A stretch of DNA of 64,000 nucleotides from an uncultured archaeon (lineage in GTDB: Archaea > Thermoproteota > Bathyarchaeia > 40CM-2-53-6 > CALIRQ01), in assembly GCA_938042195.1 (NCBI GenBank), contig CALIRQ010000013.1, forward strand, positions 1-64,000, given 5' to 3'. Under the pieces are notes generated by a model that saw nothing but the letters and a program-made list of their open reading frames with translations, made no database searches and had not been told where the DNA came from. Each line of letters opens with the position of its first letter. Position 1 is the first letter of the stretch. The position numbers and the translations under genes were made by a program. Below, piece by piece: positions 9,323-18,979 of this stretch.

Positions 9323-10775
9323 CGCCCTCCTCCAAGAGCTTCCTGGAGCGGTTCAGGCCCTCCCTCTTTCGCTTCACGAACCCCAAGACCTCCCCAATCG
9401 CCGCGCGCCTCCTCCCAATGGCCTCCCAAACCCTCTCCGGGGAGGGTCCGCCGACCGCCTTATGGGATTCCACGAAGTTCCTCGGATCAACCGCTCGCTT
9501 CAACTCTTCGGCATCGAGATCCAGCTCCACGCCGGCCTTTCTCTTGGCGACCTCCTTGATCAGCTCCGGGGATATCCCCCGCATGCCCTTCCCGCTTTCG
9601 AATAGGAGGCCGCATACCTCGCCGACGATCCTATAGGCGGATCTGAATGGTATCCCATGCTTGGAGCATAGGAAGTTGGCGAGCTCAGATGCCGTCGCGA
9701 AATTCCTCGCCAATGCCTCCTCGACGCCCTCCGTAGCTCTGACCTTGGGGATTAGCTCAGAGAGCAATGGGATCGCCCGCTTCAGCTCATCGATCCCCCT
9801 CCAAAGCCTCGGCGTCAGCTCTTGGAAATCCAGATTATAGCCCGATGGCAGGGCCTTGAGGATGGAGAAGGCGGCCGCCACATCCCCTAGGATCCCGGAT
9901 AGCCTGGCCCGCATCACCTCCAGTACATCCGGGTTCCTTTTCTGAGGCATCATGCTGCTGGTCGAGCAGAACCCGGGCGGCAACTCTAGGATCGAGAATT
10001 CCGGGGCGGAGTAGAGGATTAGGTCCTCCAATATCCTGATCAGGTGCCACGCCATTATCGAGAGGTCGGCTAGGGCCTCGAGGGCGAAATCCCTGCTCCC
10101 AACGGCGTCCAAGGAGTTCTCCACGAGGCCCTCAAAGCCGAGCAGCTCGCTGACCCTCTCCCGGTTTATTGGGAAGCTCGTCGTCGCCAACGCGGCGGCC
10201 CCCATAGGGCATTTGTTCACCCTCCCATAGGCCTCCATGAGCCTCTCGAGGTCCCTCGCGATCGCATCGAATTGAGCGATCGCGTAATGGGCCAAAGTTA
10301 TAGGTTGGGCTACCCTCAGATGCGTATAGCCCGGAAAAAGGGAGCGGACCCCTTTCTCCGCGAGCTCCAAGAGCCCCCCCAATAGGCCCGCCCCCGAGGC
10401 GATTAGATCTAGGATCTCGCGGCGCAACCTCATCCTAAGGGCCGCCGCTATTTGATCGTTCCTGCTCTTGGCCAAGTTGAGGTTCCCACCTATGCCCTCG
10501 CCCGCCATCTTGGAGACCTCGTCCTCGATGCATACGTATGCATCCTCCTTCCCCCTATCCAGCCCGATGGAGTCCTTTAGCTCGGAGAGGGCCCTCAGGA
10601 TCTTGGCCCCCGCCTCCTTGCTCACTATGCCCTCCTCGGCGAGCATGAGTATATGGGCCATGTTTATTTCGAATAGCTCCTCTAGTATCCTCTCGTCCTG
10701 ATCCACAGAGGAGATGTACTCAACGACCTCCGGCTTTATGTGGGGGACTATCCCCCCCTTCAATGTTTCCGACAA
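9300..10775 (-). CDS. argH: Argininosuccinate lyase
   Basis: 491 aa; FCSTSSMMPQKRNPDVLEVMRAR signature. Confidence 0.97.
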   Translation of the reverse strand: MSETLKGGIVPHIKPEVVEYISSVDQDERILEELFEINMAHILMLAEEGIVSKEAGAKILRALSELKDSIGLDRGKEDAYVCIEDEVSKMAGEGIGGNLNLAKSRNDQIAAALRMRLRREILDLIASGAGLLGGLLELAEKGVRSLFPGYTHLRVAQPITLAHYAIAQFDAIARDLERLMEAYGRVNKCPMGAAALATTSFPINRERVSELLGFEGLVENSLDAVGSRDFALEALADLSIMAWHLIRILEDLILYSAPEFSILELPPGFCSTSSMMPQKRNPDVLEVMRARLSGILGDVAAAFSILKALPSGYNLDFQELTPRLWRGIDELKRAIPLLSELIPKVRATEGVEEALARNFATASELANFLCSKHGIPFRSAYRIVGEVCGLLFESGKGMRGISPELIKEVAKRKAGVELDLDAEELKRAVDPRNFVESHKAVGGPSPERVWEAIGRRRAAIGEVLGFVKRKREGLNRSRKLLEEGVRAIAGP

Positions 10776-10778
10776 ATC

Positions 10779-11990
10779 TCAGGCACCGATCTTTTCCGCC
10801 CTCCTCCTAATGGCGTTAGCCACCTTCGATGGGAGGCCCCATATCTCCACGAATCCCTCCGAAAGCCTTTGATCGAACCTCGTTTCCAATCCATAGGTCG
10901 CGAGGCTGAGGTCGTATAGGGAGAATGGGGACGATCTGCCAACCACGGAGGCGTTGCCCTTATACAGCCTCATCCTGACAATCCCCGATACCCTCTCCTG
11001 CGTCCTCTCTATGAATCCCTCCAGATCCTCCCTAAGCGGATCTACCCATAGGCCGTAATAGACCAGCCTCGACCAAGCCGAATCGACCAATTGCTTAAAC
11101 TCCAGCTCGTGCCTCGTCAGGACGGCTTTCTCGAGGTCCGAATGGGCCTCGAGTATCGCCACCGCAGCCGGGCATTCATAGAGCTCCCTGGATTTGATGC
11201 CCACAAGCCTATCCTCCAAATGGTCTATTCGGCCGACTCCATGGGAGCCCGCCAGCGCATTGAGCTCCGATATAAGGCCCACGAGCCCCCTCCTTTCCCC
11301 ATTAAGGCTAACCGGCAGGCCCCCCTCAAAGCCTATTTCCAAATGGGCTGGGGAATCCGGCGCCTTCTCTGGTCCCCTCGTCCACTCGAAGGCCGCCTCT
11401 GGGGGCTCCGCGCCCGGATCCTCCAGCGGACCGCCCTCAACGGACCTCCCCCACAAGTTCTTATCCACGCTGAACGTCTTCCCGAGCTCTTCGCTGAGCG
11501 GTATGCCATGCCTCTTGGCGTACTCCAGCTCCTCCTCCCTGCTGAGCCCCCATTCCCTTATCGGGGCTATGATCTTCAGGCTCGGGTCAAGGGCCCTCAC
11601 AGTTACCTCGAACCGGACCTGATCGTTGCCCTTCCCCGTGGACCCATGGGCCACCCCCACGGCCCCCTCTCTCCAAGCGACCTCAACGAGCTTCTTCGAT
11701 ATCAAGGGCCTCGATAGGGCGGTGCTGAGGGGATACTTGCCCTCATATAGGGCGTTGGCCTTTATGGCCCTAGCGATATATTCGCTCGCGAACTCCTCCT
11801 TGGCATCGATCGAGTAATGCCTCAGGGCGCCGAGCTTCAAGGCCTTCTCCTCTATGAGCCTGAGGTCCGAGCCCTGCCCGAGGTCAAGGGTCAGAGTGAC
11901 TACGTCGAAGCCGTACTTTTCTTGGATCCATTTTATCGCCACGGACGTATCCAGCCCACCAGAGTAGGCTAGGACCACGACCTCCTTCAT
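10779..11990 (-). CDS. argG: Argininosuccinate synthase
   Basis: 403 aa; VVVLAYSGGLDTSVAIKW, GSTGKGNDQVRFE. Confidence 0.98.
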   Translation of the reverse strand: MKEVVVLAYSGGLDTSVAIKWIQEKYGFDVVTLTLDLGQGSDLRLIEEKALKLGALRHYSIDAKEEFASEYIARAIKANALYEGKYPLSTALSRPLISKKLVEVAWREGAVGVAHGSTGKGNDQVRFEVTVRALDPSLKIIAPIREWGLSREEELEYAKRHGIPLSEELGKTFSVDKNLWGRSVEGGPLEDPGAEPPEAAFEWTRGPEKAPDSPAHLEIGFEGGLPVSLNGERRGLVGLISELNALAGSHGVGRIDHLEDRLVGIKSRELYECPAAVAILEAHSDLEKAVLTRHELEFKQLVDSAWSRLVYYGLWVDPLREDLEGFIERTQERVSGIVRMRLYKGNASVVGRSSPFSLYDLSLATYGLETRFDQRLSEGFVEIWGLPSKVANAIRRRAEKIGA

Positions 11991-12110
11991 TGGAATCGCC
12001 CTTCAACTCTTCCTATCCCATATTTCCCTTAAAGGCATTGCTTGCTCGCCTGAGCGGCTTCGATCGGAGGGGCGTTTGTATCGATGGTACCGCGGGCCCA
12101 AACGCGCTAA

Positions 12111-12120
12111 AATTTATATA
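12111..12120 (+). promoter_or_regulatory. Predicted TATA box (aatttatata) for the ilv leader and operon
   Basis: AT-rich box in a GC-rich region; TSS expected near 12143, about 18 nt before the leader ATG. Confidence 0.65.
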
Positions 12121-12160
12121 GGGAATCGGCCCCCTGTGGATTGGAGAGCCGATAGGACGA

Positions 12161-12262
12161 ATGTCCAGCGATCGCCCCGACCAGCCGGTCCTCGCCCTCA
12201 CGATCCCAGACCCGGCTCTCGCGGCGATCGGGCTCATCCTCGTAGTAGTTTTGCTCGTTTGA
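12161..12262 (+). CDS. Candidate ilv leader peptide MSSDRPDQPVLALTIPDPALAAIGLILVVVLLV (33 aa)
   Basis: ATG...TGA translated by hand; 9 of the last 10 residues are Ile/Leu/Val; lies between the TATA box and ilvB; stop abuts the hairpin. Confidence 0.7.
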   Translation: MSSDRPDQPVLALTIPDPALAAIGLILVVVLLV

Positions 12263-12301
12263 GCCCAGCGTAGGATTCCTATCGGATCCGCGCGCTGGGC
12301 T
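12262..12301 (+). promoter_or_regulatory. Candidate attenuator hairpin (AGCCCAGCG/CGCTGGGCT, inner GGAT/ATCC, 9-nt loop TCCTATCGG) just before the ilvB SD
   Basis: Perfect 9-bp outer stem; loop 12277-12285 is the exact complement of CCGATAGGA at 12149-12157; ilvB SD GGAGGTG starts at 12303. Confidence 0.75.
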
Positions 12302-12318
12302 TGGAGGTGTTTTGAAAG

Positions 12319-13989
12319 ATGTTAGAACTATCCGGTTCCAAGGCCCTCGTGAAGGCCCTCGAGAAGGAAGGGGTATCGGTGATATTCGGACTGCCGGGCG
12401 GAGCCATAATGCCCGTCTACGATGCCCTTTTGGACTCGGGGATTAGGCACATACTCGCTAGGCATGAGCAATCGGCGGCCCACATGGCCGATGGATACGC
12501 CAGGGCCAGCGGCCGGGCCGGGGTTTGCATGGCCACGTCCGGCCCCGGTTCGACGAACCTCGTGACCGGTATAGCGAACGCCTACATGGATTCCTCTCCC
12601 TTAGTCGCCTTCACGGGCCAAGTCCCGAAGGCGATGATCGGCAGGGACGCCTTCCAAGAGGCCGACATCATAGGGATAACGGCCCCGATAACCAAATACA
12701 ACCACCAAGTCCGATCAGCATCCGAGATACCCAGCGTCGTCAAGAAGGCATTTCTAATAGCCACGAGCGGAAGGCCCGGCCCGGTCCTCGTGGACCTCCC
12801 AAAGGACGTCCAAACGGAGGTCGCTCAGATGGAGTTCCCCGATAGCGTTGAGGTCAGGGGCCTCTCCCTGCCATTGGACCCGGACCCGGAGCTTTTGAAG
12901 AAGGCGGCGGAGCTTTTGGCTGGGGCCGATGCTCCTTTCATACTGGCCGGCGGGGGGGTCAGGATCTCGAACGCCCATCGGGAGCTGGTCAGGTTGGCCG
13001 AGCTCCTGATGGCGCCCGTTGGAACGACCCTGATGGGGAAGGGATGCATTAGGGAGGATCACCCGCTCTCCGTAGGGGTCATCGGCATGCACGGCTCCCC
13101 ATTGGCGAACATGCTCATCGTAAAAGCCGACGTCCTATTGGCGGTTGGGACTAGGTTCGCCGATAGAACTACTTGCGATGTCAAGGAGTTCTGCAAAGAG
13201 GCGAAGATAATACAAATAGACATAGACCCGGCGGAGATAGGGAAGAACAAGAGGGTGCACCTAGGGATAGAGGGGGATGCCCGAAAGGCCATGGCCGGGC
13301 TCGCGGAGGAGCTCGCGAAGAGGCTCAAGGGCGAGAGGCCCGCGCATTGGTACGAGAGGATCAAACAGGTGAAGGCGAAGCTCCATAACGAAGAGGGCGA
13401 TGGCCTATCCGCGCCGCGGCTGTTGAGGAGGCTGAGGAAGTTGCTGCCCGACGACGCCATAGTGACGACGGAGGTCGGCCAGAACCAGATGTGGGCCTCG
13501 CTCCATTTCAAGGCCTATGGGCCGAGGAACTTCATAACCTCGGGCGGCTTGGGCACAATGGGTTTCGGCTTCCCGGCGGCGATAGGGGCGAAGGTGGCCA
13601 GGCCCGAGGTCCCGGTTGTTGACATAGCCGGCGATGGGAGTTTCCAGATGACCATGAACTCCTTGGCCACATCCGTTTCCGAGAAGATCCCGGTGGTGGC
13701 GGTCATATTGAATAATGGGATGCTCGGGATGGTGGCCCAATGGCAGCGCCTCTTCTTCCGGGGCAGGTATTCGGCGGTCGAGATAAAGCCCCCGGACTTC
13801 GCCAAGATAGCCGAGGCCTACGGCGCGCAGGGGATGAGGGCCGAATCCATGGAGGAGTTCGAGAGGGCCGTAAAAGCGGCGCTCGGTAGCGACGTCACGA
13901 CCGTGATAGACGTCCCGATAAGTCCCGAGGAGGACGTCTTCCCCATGGTGCCGCCCGGTTGCAAGCTGGAGGATATGATAGGGGTCTGA
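12319..13989 (+). CDS. ilvB: Acetolactate synthase large subunit
   Basis: ThDP enzyme; VIFGLPGGAIMPVYDAL, DIAGDGSFQMTMNSL...NNGMLGMVAQWQ. Confidence 0.97.
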   Translation: MLELSGSKALVKALEKEGVSVIFGLPGGAIMPVYDALLDSGIRHILARHEQSAAHMADGYARASGRAGVCMATSGPGSTNLVTGIANAYMDSSPLVAFTGQVPKAMIGRDAFQEADIIGITAPITKYNHQVRSASEIPSVVKKAFLIATSGRPGPVLVDLPKDVQTEVAQMEFPDSVEVRGLSLPLDPDPELLKKAAELLAGADAPFILAGGGVRISNAHRELVRLAELLMAPVGTTLMGKGCIREDHPLSVGVIGMHGSPLANMLIVKADVLLAVGTRFADRTTCDVKEFCKEAKIIQIDIDPAEIGKNKRVHLGIEGDARKAMAGLAEELAKRLKGERPAHWYERIKQVKAKLHNEEGDGLSAPRLLRRLRKLLPDDAIVTTEVGQNQMWASLHFKAYGPRNFITSGGLGTMGFGFPAAIGAKVARPEVPVVDIAGDGSFQMTMNSLATSVSEKIPVVAVILNNGMLGMVAQWQRLFFRGRYSAVEIKPPDFAKIAEAYGAQGMRAESMEEFERAVKAALGSDVTTVIDVPISPEEDVFPMVPPGCKLEDMIGV

Positions 13990-14495
13990 AGGGCTTGAAG
14001 ACCTTCATATTCGGGACCTTGGTCGAACATAAGCCGGGGGTCCTACAAAAGGTTTCGAACATGTTCAGGCAGAGGAACTTCAACATAGAGAGCATAACCG
14101 TTGGGCCGACGGAGCGTGGGGACATCGCTAGGATGACCATAACGATGAGGGGCGAGGAAGAGGACGCCGTGCAGTTAGAGAAGCAGTTGAGGAAGCTCAT
14201 AGACGTTCTGGAGGTCAAGCTGCTCGACCCAAGCGAGACGGTCGTGAGGGAGCTGGCCCTCGTTAAGGTTAGGGTTGAGGATTGGAGGGCTAGATCCGAT
14301 CTCGTGAACTGGGCGAACATCTTCAGGAGCAGGATAGTGGATGTGTCCCCCGACTCCATAATGATCGAGATAACAGGAGCGCCATCGAAGATCGATGCCT
14401 TCTTGGAGCTGATGAAGCGCTTCGAGCTCCTCGAAGTATCCCGGACAGGGATCACGGCTATGGAAAGAGGTTTAAACAGGATCGGGCTTAAATAA
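13959..14495 (+). CDS. ilvN: Acetolactate synthase small (ACT) subunit; real start probably TTG near 13995
   Basis: [35 protein letters not shown]. Confidence 0.95.
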   Translation: MQAGGYDRGLKGLKTFIFGTLVEHKPGVLQKVSNMFRQRNFNIESITVGPTERGDIARMTITMRGEEEDAVQLEKQLRKLIDVLEVKLLDPSETVVRELALVKVRVEDWRARSDLVNWANIFRSRIVDVSPDSIMIEITGAPSKIDAFLELMKRFELLEVSRTGITAMERGLNRIGLK

Positions 14496-14502
14496 CGGGG
14501 CG

Positions 14503-15498
14503 GTGGGGCGTATGGCGAGGATATATTTCGACAAGGATATCGAATATGAGGTTATACGGGATAAGACCGTGGCCGTGATAGGTTACGGAAGCCAGGGCAG
14601 GGCCCAAGCCCTGAACATGAGGGACTCCGGGCTGAACGTCGTGGTGGGCCTGAGGCCGAAGGGGAGGAGCTGGGAGAGGGCCGTCGGGGATGGGTTCTCC
14701 CCATTGCCGATCGAGGAGGCCGCCGAGAAGGGGGATATAATCCACATCCTCCTCCCGGACATGGTCCAGCCGCAGGTCTATGAGAGGCATATAGCGAAGC
14801 ATATGGCCGACGGCAAGGCGCTCAGCTTCTCCCACGGCTTCAACATTCACTACGGCCTGATAACCCCCCCAGAGGGCGTCGACGTGATAATGGTCGCCCC
14901 CAAATCCCCCGGGGCTAGGGTCAGGGAGACCTATGAAGCCGGCTCGGGCGTCCCGGCCCTGATAGCGGTCCACAGGGACAGCAGCGGGAACGCCAAGAGG
15001 ATCTCCCTCGAGATGGGGAAGGCCATCGGGTGCGCTAGGGCCGGCTTGATAGAGACGACGTTCGCCGAGGAAACGGAGACGGACATCATAGGGGAGCAAA
15101 CGGTCCTCGTCGGCGGCCTGATCGAGTTGATAAAGGATGGCTTCGAGGTCCTCGTGGAGGCCGGGTACCAGCCCGAGGTCGCATACTTCGAGGTCCTGAA
15201 CGAGGCGAAGCTGATAATGGATATGATAGCCGAGGGAGGATTCATGAAGATGCTCAGGGCCGTTTCCGATACGGCGAAGTATGGCGGCCTGACGGTTGGG
15301 CCGAAGGTCGTGGACAAAAGGGTCAAGAGGAATATGAAGGTCGTCGTCAAGAACGTCAGGAGCGGAGCCTTCGCCAAGGAATGGGTCAGGGTTTGGAGGG
15401 AGAAGCCGGAGAGGCTGAAGGCCCTTATGAAGGCTATTGAGCGCCACCCCATAGAGAGGGTTGGGAGGAAGATACGCAAGCTATCTGGGCTGGAATGA
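14503..15498 (+). CDS. ilvC: Ketol-acid reductoisomerase
   Basis: [34 protein letters not shown]. Confidence 0.98.
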   Translation: MGRMARIYFDKDIEYEVIRDKTVAVIGYGSQGRAQALNMRDSGLNVVVGLRPKGRSWERAVGDGFSPLPIEEAAEKGDIIHILLPDMVQPQVYERHIAKHMADGKALSFSHGFNIHYGLITPPEGVDVIMVAPKSPGARVRETYEAGSGVPALIAVHRDSSGNAKRISLEMGKAIGCARAGLIETTFAEETETDIIGEQTVLVGGLIELIKDGFEVLVEAGYQPEVAYFEVLNEAKLIMDMIAEGGFMKMLRAVSDTAKYGGLTVGPKVVDKRVKRNMKVVVKNVRSGAFAKEWVRVWREKPERLKALMKAIERHPIERVGRKIRKLSGLE

Positions 15499-15519
15499 GG
15501 AGAGAAGGGGTGGGCTGAG

Positions 15520-16782
15520 ATCGGGAAAACCATAAGCGAGAAGGTCCTTTCGAGGGCCTCCGGGAAGCCCAGCGCCTCGGCCGGGGAGATAGTCTTGGCC
15601 GAGGTCGACCTCTTGATGCTCCACGAGATAACGGGGCCGCTGGCCATAAGGGCATTCGAGGAGATGGGCTTCGAGGGGGTATGGGACCCCTATAAGGTCG
15701 TAGTGGTATTCGATCATAACGTCCCGCCGAGCGATATAAGCTCGGCCTCCATGATGCGCGAGATGAGGTCCTTCGTTCGCGCCAAGGGCTTGACCAATTT
15801 CTTCGAGATCGGGAGGGGGGGAATAGCGCATCAACTAATGGCCGAGAGGGGGATGTCGGCCCCGGGGAGGCTGATCGTAGGAGCCGATAGCCATACCTGC
15901 ACGGCCGGAGGCCTTGGGGCCTTCGGGGTCGGCGTCGGGTCGACCGAGGCAGCGGCCGTGCTCGGTACGGGGAAGCTCTGGTTCAGGGTGCCGGAGACCT
16001 TCAGGGTCGTGGTTAGCAATAGATTGATCGAGCCCTCCTCGCCGAAGGACCTGATATTGGAGGTGATAGGGGAGATAGGGATGGAGGGCGCCATATACAA
16101 GGCCATAGAGTACTGCGGCGAGGGCATAAGAGCGATGAGCGTGGATGGCCGGTTAACCTTGGCTAATATGTCGATAGAGATGAGCGCCAAGACGGGAATA
16201 GTGGAGCCGGATGAGAAGGTCGCCTCCTATATAAGGGATAGGACCGGGATGGAGGTGGAGCTCCTCAGGAGCGACGAGGACGCGGAGTTCGAGGAGACGT
16301 TCGAGTTCGATGCCTCCAAGATCGAGCCCCTCGTCGCCGTTCCCCCAAGGATCGACGACGTCAGGCCCGCGAGGGAGCTGGAGGATATCGAGATCGATCA
16401 GGCATTCTTGGGGTCCTGCACCAACGGCAGGCTCGAGGACCTGAGGGCGGCCGCCAGATTGTTGAAATCCAAGAAGGTGAGCCCAAGGGTCAGGATGGTT
16501 GTGGCGCCCGCCTCCATGGAGATATATCGCGAGGCAATGAGGGAGGGCCTTTTGGATATATTCGTGGAGGCCGGGGCGATCGTTTGCGCCCCTTCCTGCG
16601 GCCCATGCCTCGGCATGTCGCAAGGGGTCCTAGGCCCGGAGGAGATCTGCGTCTCCTCGACGAATAGGAACTTCGTGGGGAGGATGGGGCACAGGAGCTC
16701 CAAGGTATATCTGGCATCGCCCGCGACCGTCGCCGCCTCGGCCATCGTGGGCAAGATAATGGATCCGAGGGACATTCGATGA
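15520..16782 (+). CDS. leuC: 3-isopropylmalate/homoaconitate dehydratase large subunit; N-terminus MGKTISEKVLSRASGKPSASAGEIV implies initiation at ATC 15520
   Basis: GADSHTCTAGGLGAFGVGVGSTE, GSCTNGR; homology-like N-terminus extends upstream of the track's TTG at 15595 with no ATG/GTG/TTG before the in-frame stop at 15496. Confidence 0.85.
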   Translation: MGKTISEKVLSRASGKPSASAGEIVLAEVDLLMLHEITGPLAIRAFEEMGFEGVWDPYKVVVVFDHNVPPSDISSASMMREMRSFVRAKGLTNFFEIGRGGIAHQLMAERGMSAPGRLIVGADSHTCTAGGLGAFGVGVGSTEAAAVLGTGKLWFRVPETFRVVVSNRLIEPSSPKDLILEVIGEIGMEGAIYKAIEYCGEGIRAMSVDGRLTLANMSIEMSAKTGIVEPDEKVASYIRDRTGMEVELLRSDEDAEFEETFEFDASKIEPLVAVPPRIDDVRPARELEDIEIDQAFLGSCTNGRLEDLRAAARLLKSKKVSPRVRMVVAPASMEIYREAMREGLLDIFVEAGAIVCAPSCGPCLGMSQGVLGPEEICVSSTNRNFVGRMGHRSSKVYLASPATVAASAIVGKIMDPRDIR

Positions 16783-17294
16783 ACGAATTGACCGGTAGGA
16801 TAATCAAATATCCGGACAACGTCAATACCGACGACATAATACCGGCTCGCTACCTCTCCAGCATGGATATGGACATGGTGGCTGGGCATGCATTCGAGGA
16901 CTACGATCCGGGCTTCAAGGAGAAGCTCAGGGATAGGTGCATCATAGTGGCCGGGAAGAACTTCGGATGCGGGAGCTCGAGGGAGCACGCCGTCATAGTC
17001 CTGAAGAAGGTCGGCATCAAGGCGGTGATAGCGGAGTCATTCGCGAGGATCTTCTTCAGGAACTCGATAAACCAAGGGCTCTTGGCCCTTCAGCTCGATG
17101 GATCCTCGGAGCCATTCGAGGACGGCGATAGTATCAGGATCGACTTGGATAGGGCGGCCGTGGAGAACGAAACCAAGTCGACGATCCATCGCCTGAAGCC
17201 TTTTCCTCGATTCCTGATGCCCATACTCAATGAGGGCGGCTTGGTTCCGTATTTGAAGAGGAGGAGGGGCTGGGAGCTCCAAGGCCCGCTCTAG
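16779..17294 (+). CDS. leuD: 3-isopropylmalate/homoaconitate dehydratase small subunit
   Basis: [39 protein letters not shown]. Confidence 0.93.
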   Translation: MNELTGRIIKYPDNVNTDDIIPARYLSSMDMDMVAGHAFEDYDPGFKEKLRDRCIIVAGKNFGCGSSREHAVIVLKKVGIKAVIAESFARIFFRNSINQGLLALQLDGSSEPFEDGDSIRIDLDRAAVENETKSTIHRLKPFPRFLMPILNEGGLVPYLKRRRGWELQGPL

Positions 17295-18934
17295 CGCCGG
17301 AGCGCTTGGCCGGCATATCTGGCCAGTACCGAGTTCCTAGGGACCTCCTTCCTCTTCGGCTCCAGCCCCTCGAGCCTCCGCTCGATCTCCTCAATCGGCA
17401 GGGCAAGCTCCAGCTTCCTGCGCGGTATGTCTATCTCAATCCGATCCCCATCCCTAACGGCGGCTATGGGGCCGCCCAAGGCCGCCTCGGGCTCCACGTG
17501 GCCTATGCAGGGCCCCCTGGTCCCGCCCGAGAACCTCCCGTCCGTGACCAGCGCGACCCTCTCGAATCCCATGCCCGCTATCAAGGAAGTTGGGGCAAGC
17601 ATCTCCCTCATCCCGGGCCCTCCGACGCATCCCTCATACCTTATAACGACCACGTCCCCCTCACCCACCCCTCCCTCGCTTATGCCCTTAACCGCTTCCT
17701 CCTCGGAATCGAAGACCACGGCCTCCCCGGCGAACCTCCACATGGCCTCTGGGACGGAGGAGTATTTGACGACCGCCCCCTTCGGGGCGAGGCTCCCCCT
17801 CAGTATGGCTATCCCCCCCTCGGGGTGAACCGGCCTATCCAAGGGCCTGATCACCTCGTCGTTCTCTATCGAGGACTCCCTCAACAATTCTCCAACCCTC
17901 TTGCCGGATACCGTCATCTCTTCCTTGCTCAAGAACGGCTCCAGCCTCCTCAATATGGCCGGAACCCCCCCGGCTTCATCTAAATCGCTCATGAAGTATG
18001 GGCCGCCCGGCCTCATGTTGCATATATGCGGCACCCTCCTCCCGATTTCATCGAACTCCTCGAGCCTAAGATCGATCCCCAACTCCGCCGCTATGGCCCT
18101 GAGGTGCAGGACGCTGTTGGTGGAGCCGCCGAGGGCCATATCTACGGCGATGGCGTTCCTGAGGGAGCCCAAGGTCATTATATCGCTGGGCTTTATGCCG
18201 GATCGCAGGAGATCCATTACCCTCCTGCCGGACCATTCAGCGATCCTCAGCTTCTTCGCCGTTACCGCATGCGAGGTGGCGCATCCAGGCAGTGACATGC
18301 CCATGGCCTCCGTCAGGCAGGCCATCGTATTCGCGGTGAACATTCCAGCGCAAGATCCTGGACCGGGACAGGCCGAAGCCTCCAGCTCGGCCAAATCCCG
18401 CTCGGAGATGGTGCCCCTCTTGAACTCCCCCACCGCCTCGAAAACCGATATAACGTCGACCTTTCTCCCCCTATACGTCCCCGGGTACATGGGTCCCCCG
18501 GTCACCACTATGGACGGTATATCCAGCCTAGCGGCGGCCATCAGGTGGCCTGGCAATATCTTATCGCAGGAGGATATCAGGACCATGGCATCGAAGGCAT
18601 GGGCCCTCACCATGGCCTCGATCGAGTCCGCTATCAAATCCCTGCTGAACAGGGAATACTTCATGCCCTCGTGGCCCATGGCTATGCCATCGCATATAGC
18701 TATCGTATCGAACTCCAGCGGCGTCCCCCCACTCGACCTTACTCCCGCCTTGACGGACTCGGAGACCCTCCTGAGATGCACATGGCCGGGGACTATCTCG
18801 TTCCATGAGTTGACTATCGCGATGAGCGGTTTTTTTATGTCCTCATCCGATAGCCCCGAGGCCCTCAGGAGCGCTCTCTTCGGCGCCGCCTCCACCCCTT
18901 CCTTCATCCTAGAGCTGAGCATTCCCAGTCCCAT
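17291..18934 (-). CDS. ilvD: Dihydroxy-acid dehydratase
   Basis: [54 protein letters not shown]. Confidence 0.98.
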   Translation of the reverse strand: MGLGMLSSRMKEGVEAAPKRALLRASGLSDEDIKKPLIAIVNSWNEIVPGHVHLRRVSESVKAGVRSSGGTPLEFDTIAICDGIAMGHEGMKYSLFSRDLIADSIEAMVRAHAFDAMVLISSCDKILPGHLMAAARLDIPSIVVTGGPMYPGTYRGRKVDVISVFEAVGEFKRGTISERDLAELEASACPGPGSCAGMFTANTMACLTEAMGMSLPGCATSHAVTAKKLRIAEWSGRRVMDLLRSGIKPSDIMTLGSLRNAIAVDMALGGSTNSVLHLRAIAAELGIDLRLEEFDEIGRRVPHICNMRPGGPYFMSDLDEAGGVPAILRRLEPFLSKEEMTVSGKRVGELLRESSIENDEVIRPLDRPVHPEGGIAILRGSLAPKGAVVKYSSVPEAMWRFAGEAVVFDSEEEAVKGISEGGVGEGDVVVIRYEGCVGGPGMREMLAPTSLIAGMGFERVALVTDGRFSGGTRGPCIGHVEPEAALGGPIAAVRDGDRIEIDIPRRKLELALPIEEIERRLEGLEPKRKEVPRNSVLARYAGQALRR

Positions 18935-18979
18935 TATTCACTATCTCTAGGAAGGCTTAAAAACCATGTTATCGAAAAA

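Noticed and set aside
11991-12110. Searched for an Arg leader upstream of argG (minus strand)
   Set aside because: TATA (tttaaggg) lies too close to the start codon to leave room for a leader ORF; no Arg-rich mini-ORF seen
14488-15447. Long antisense ORF opposite ilvC (and many similar shadows, e.g. 39433-40236, 30436-31209, 17901-18950)
   Set aside because: GC-rich shadow frames of clearly recognised genes with no family signatures
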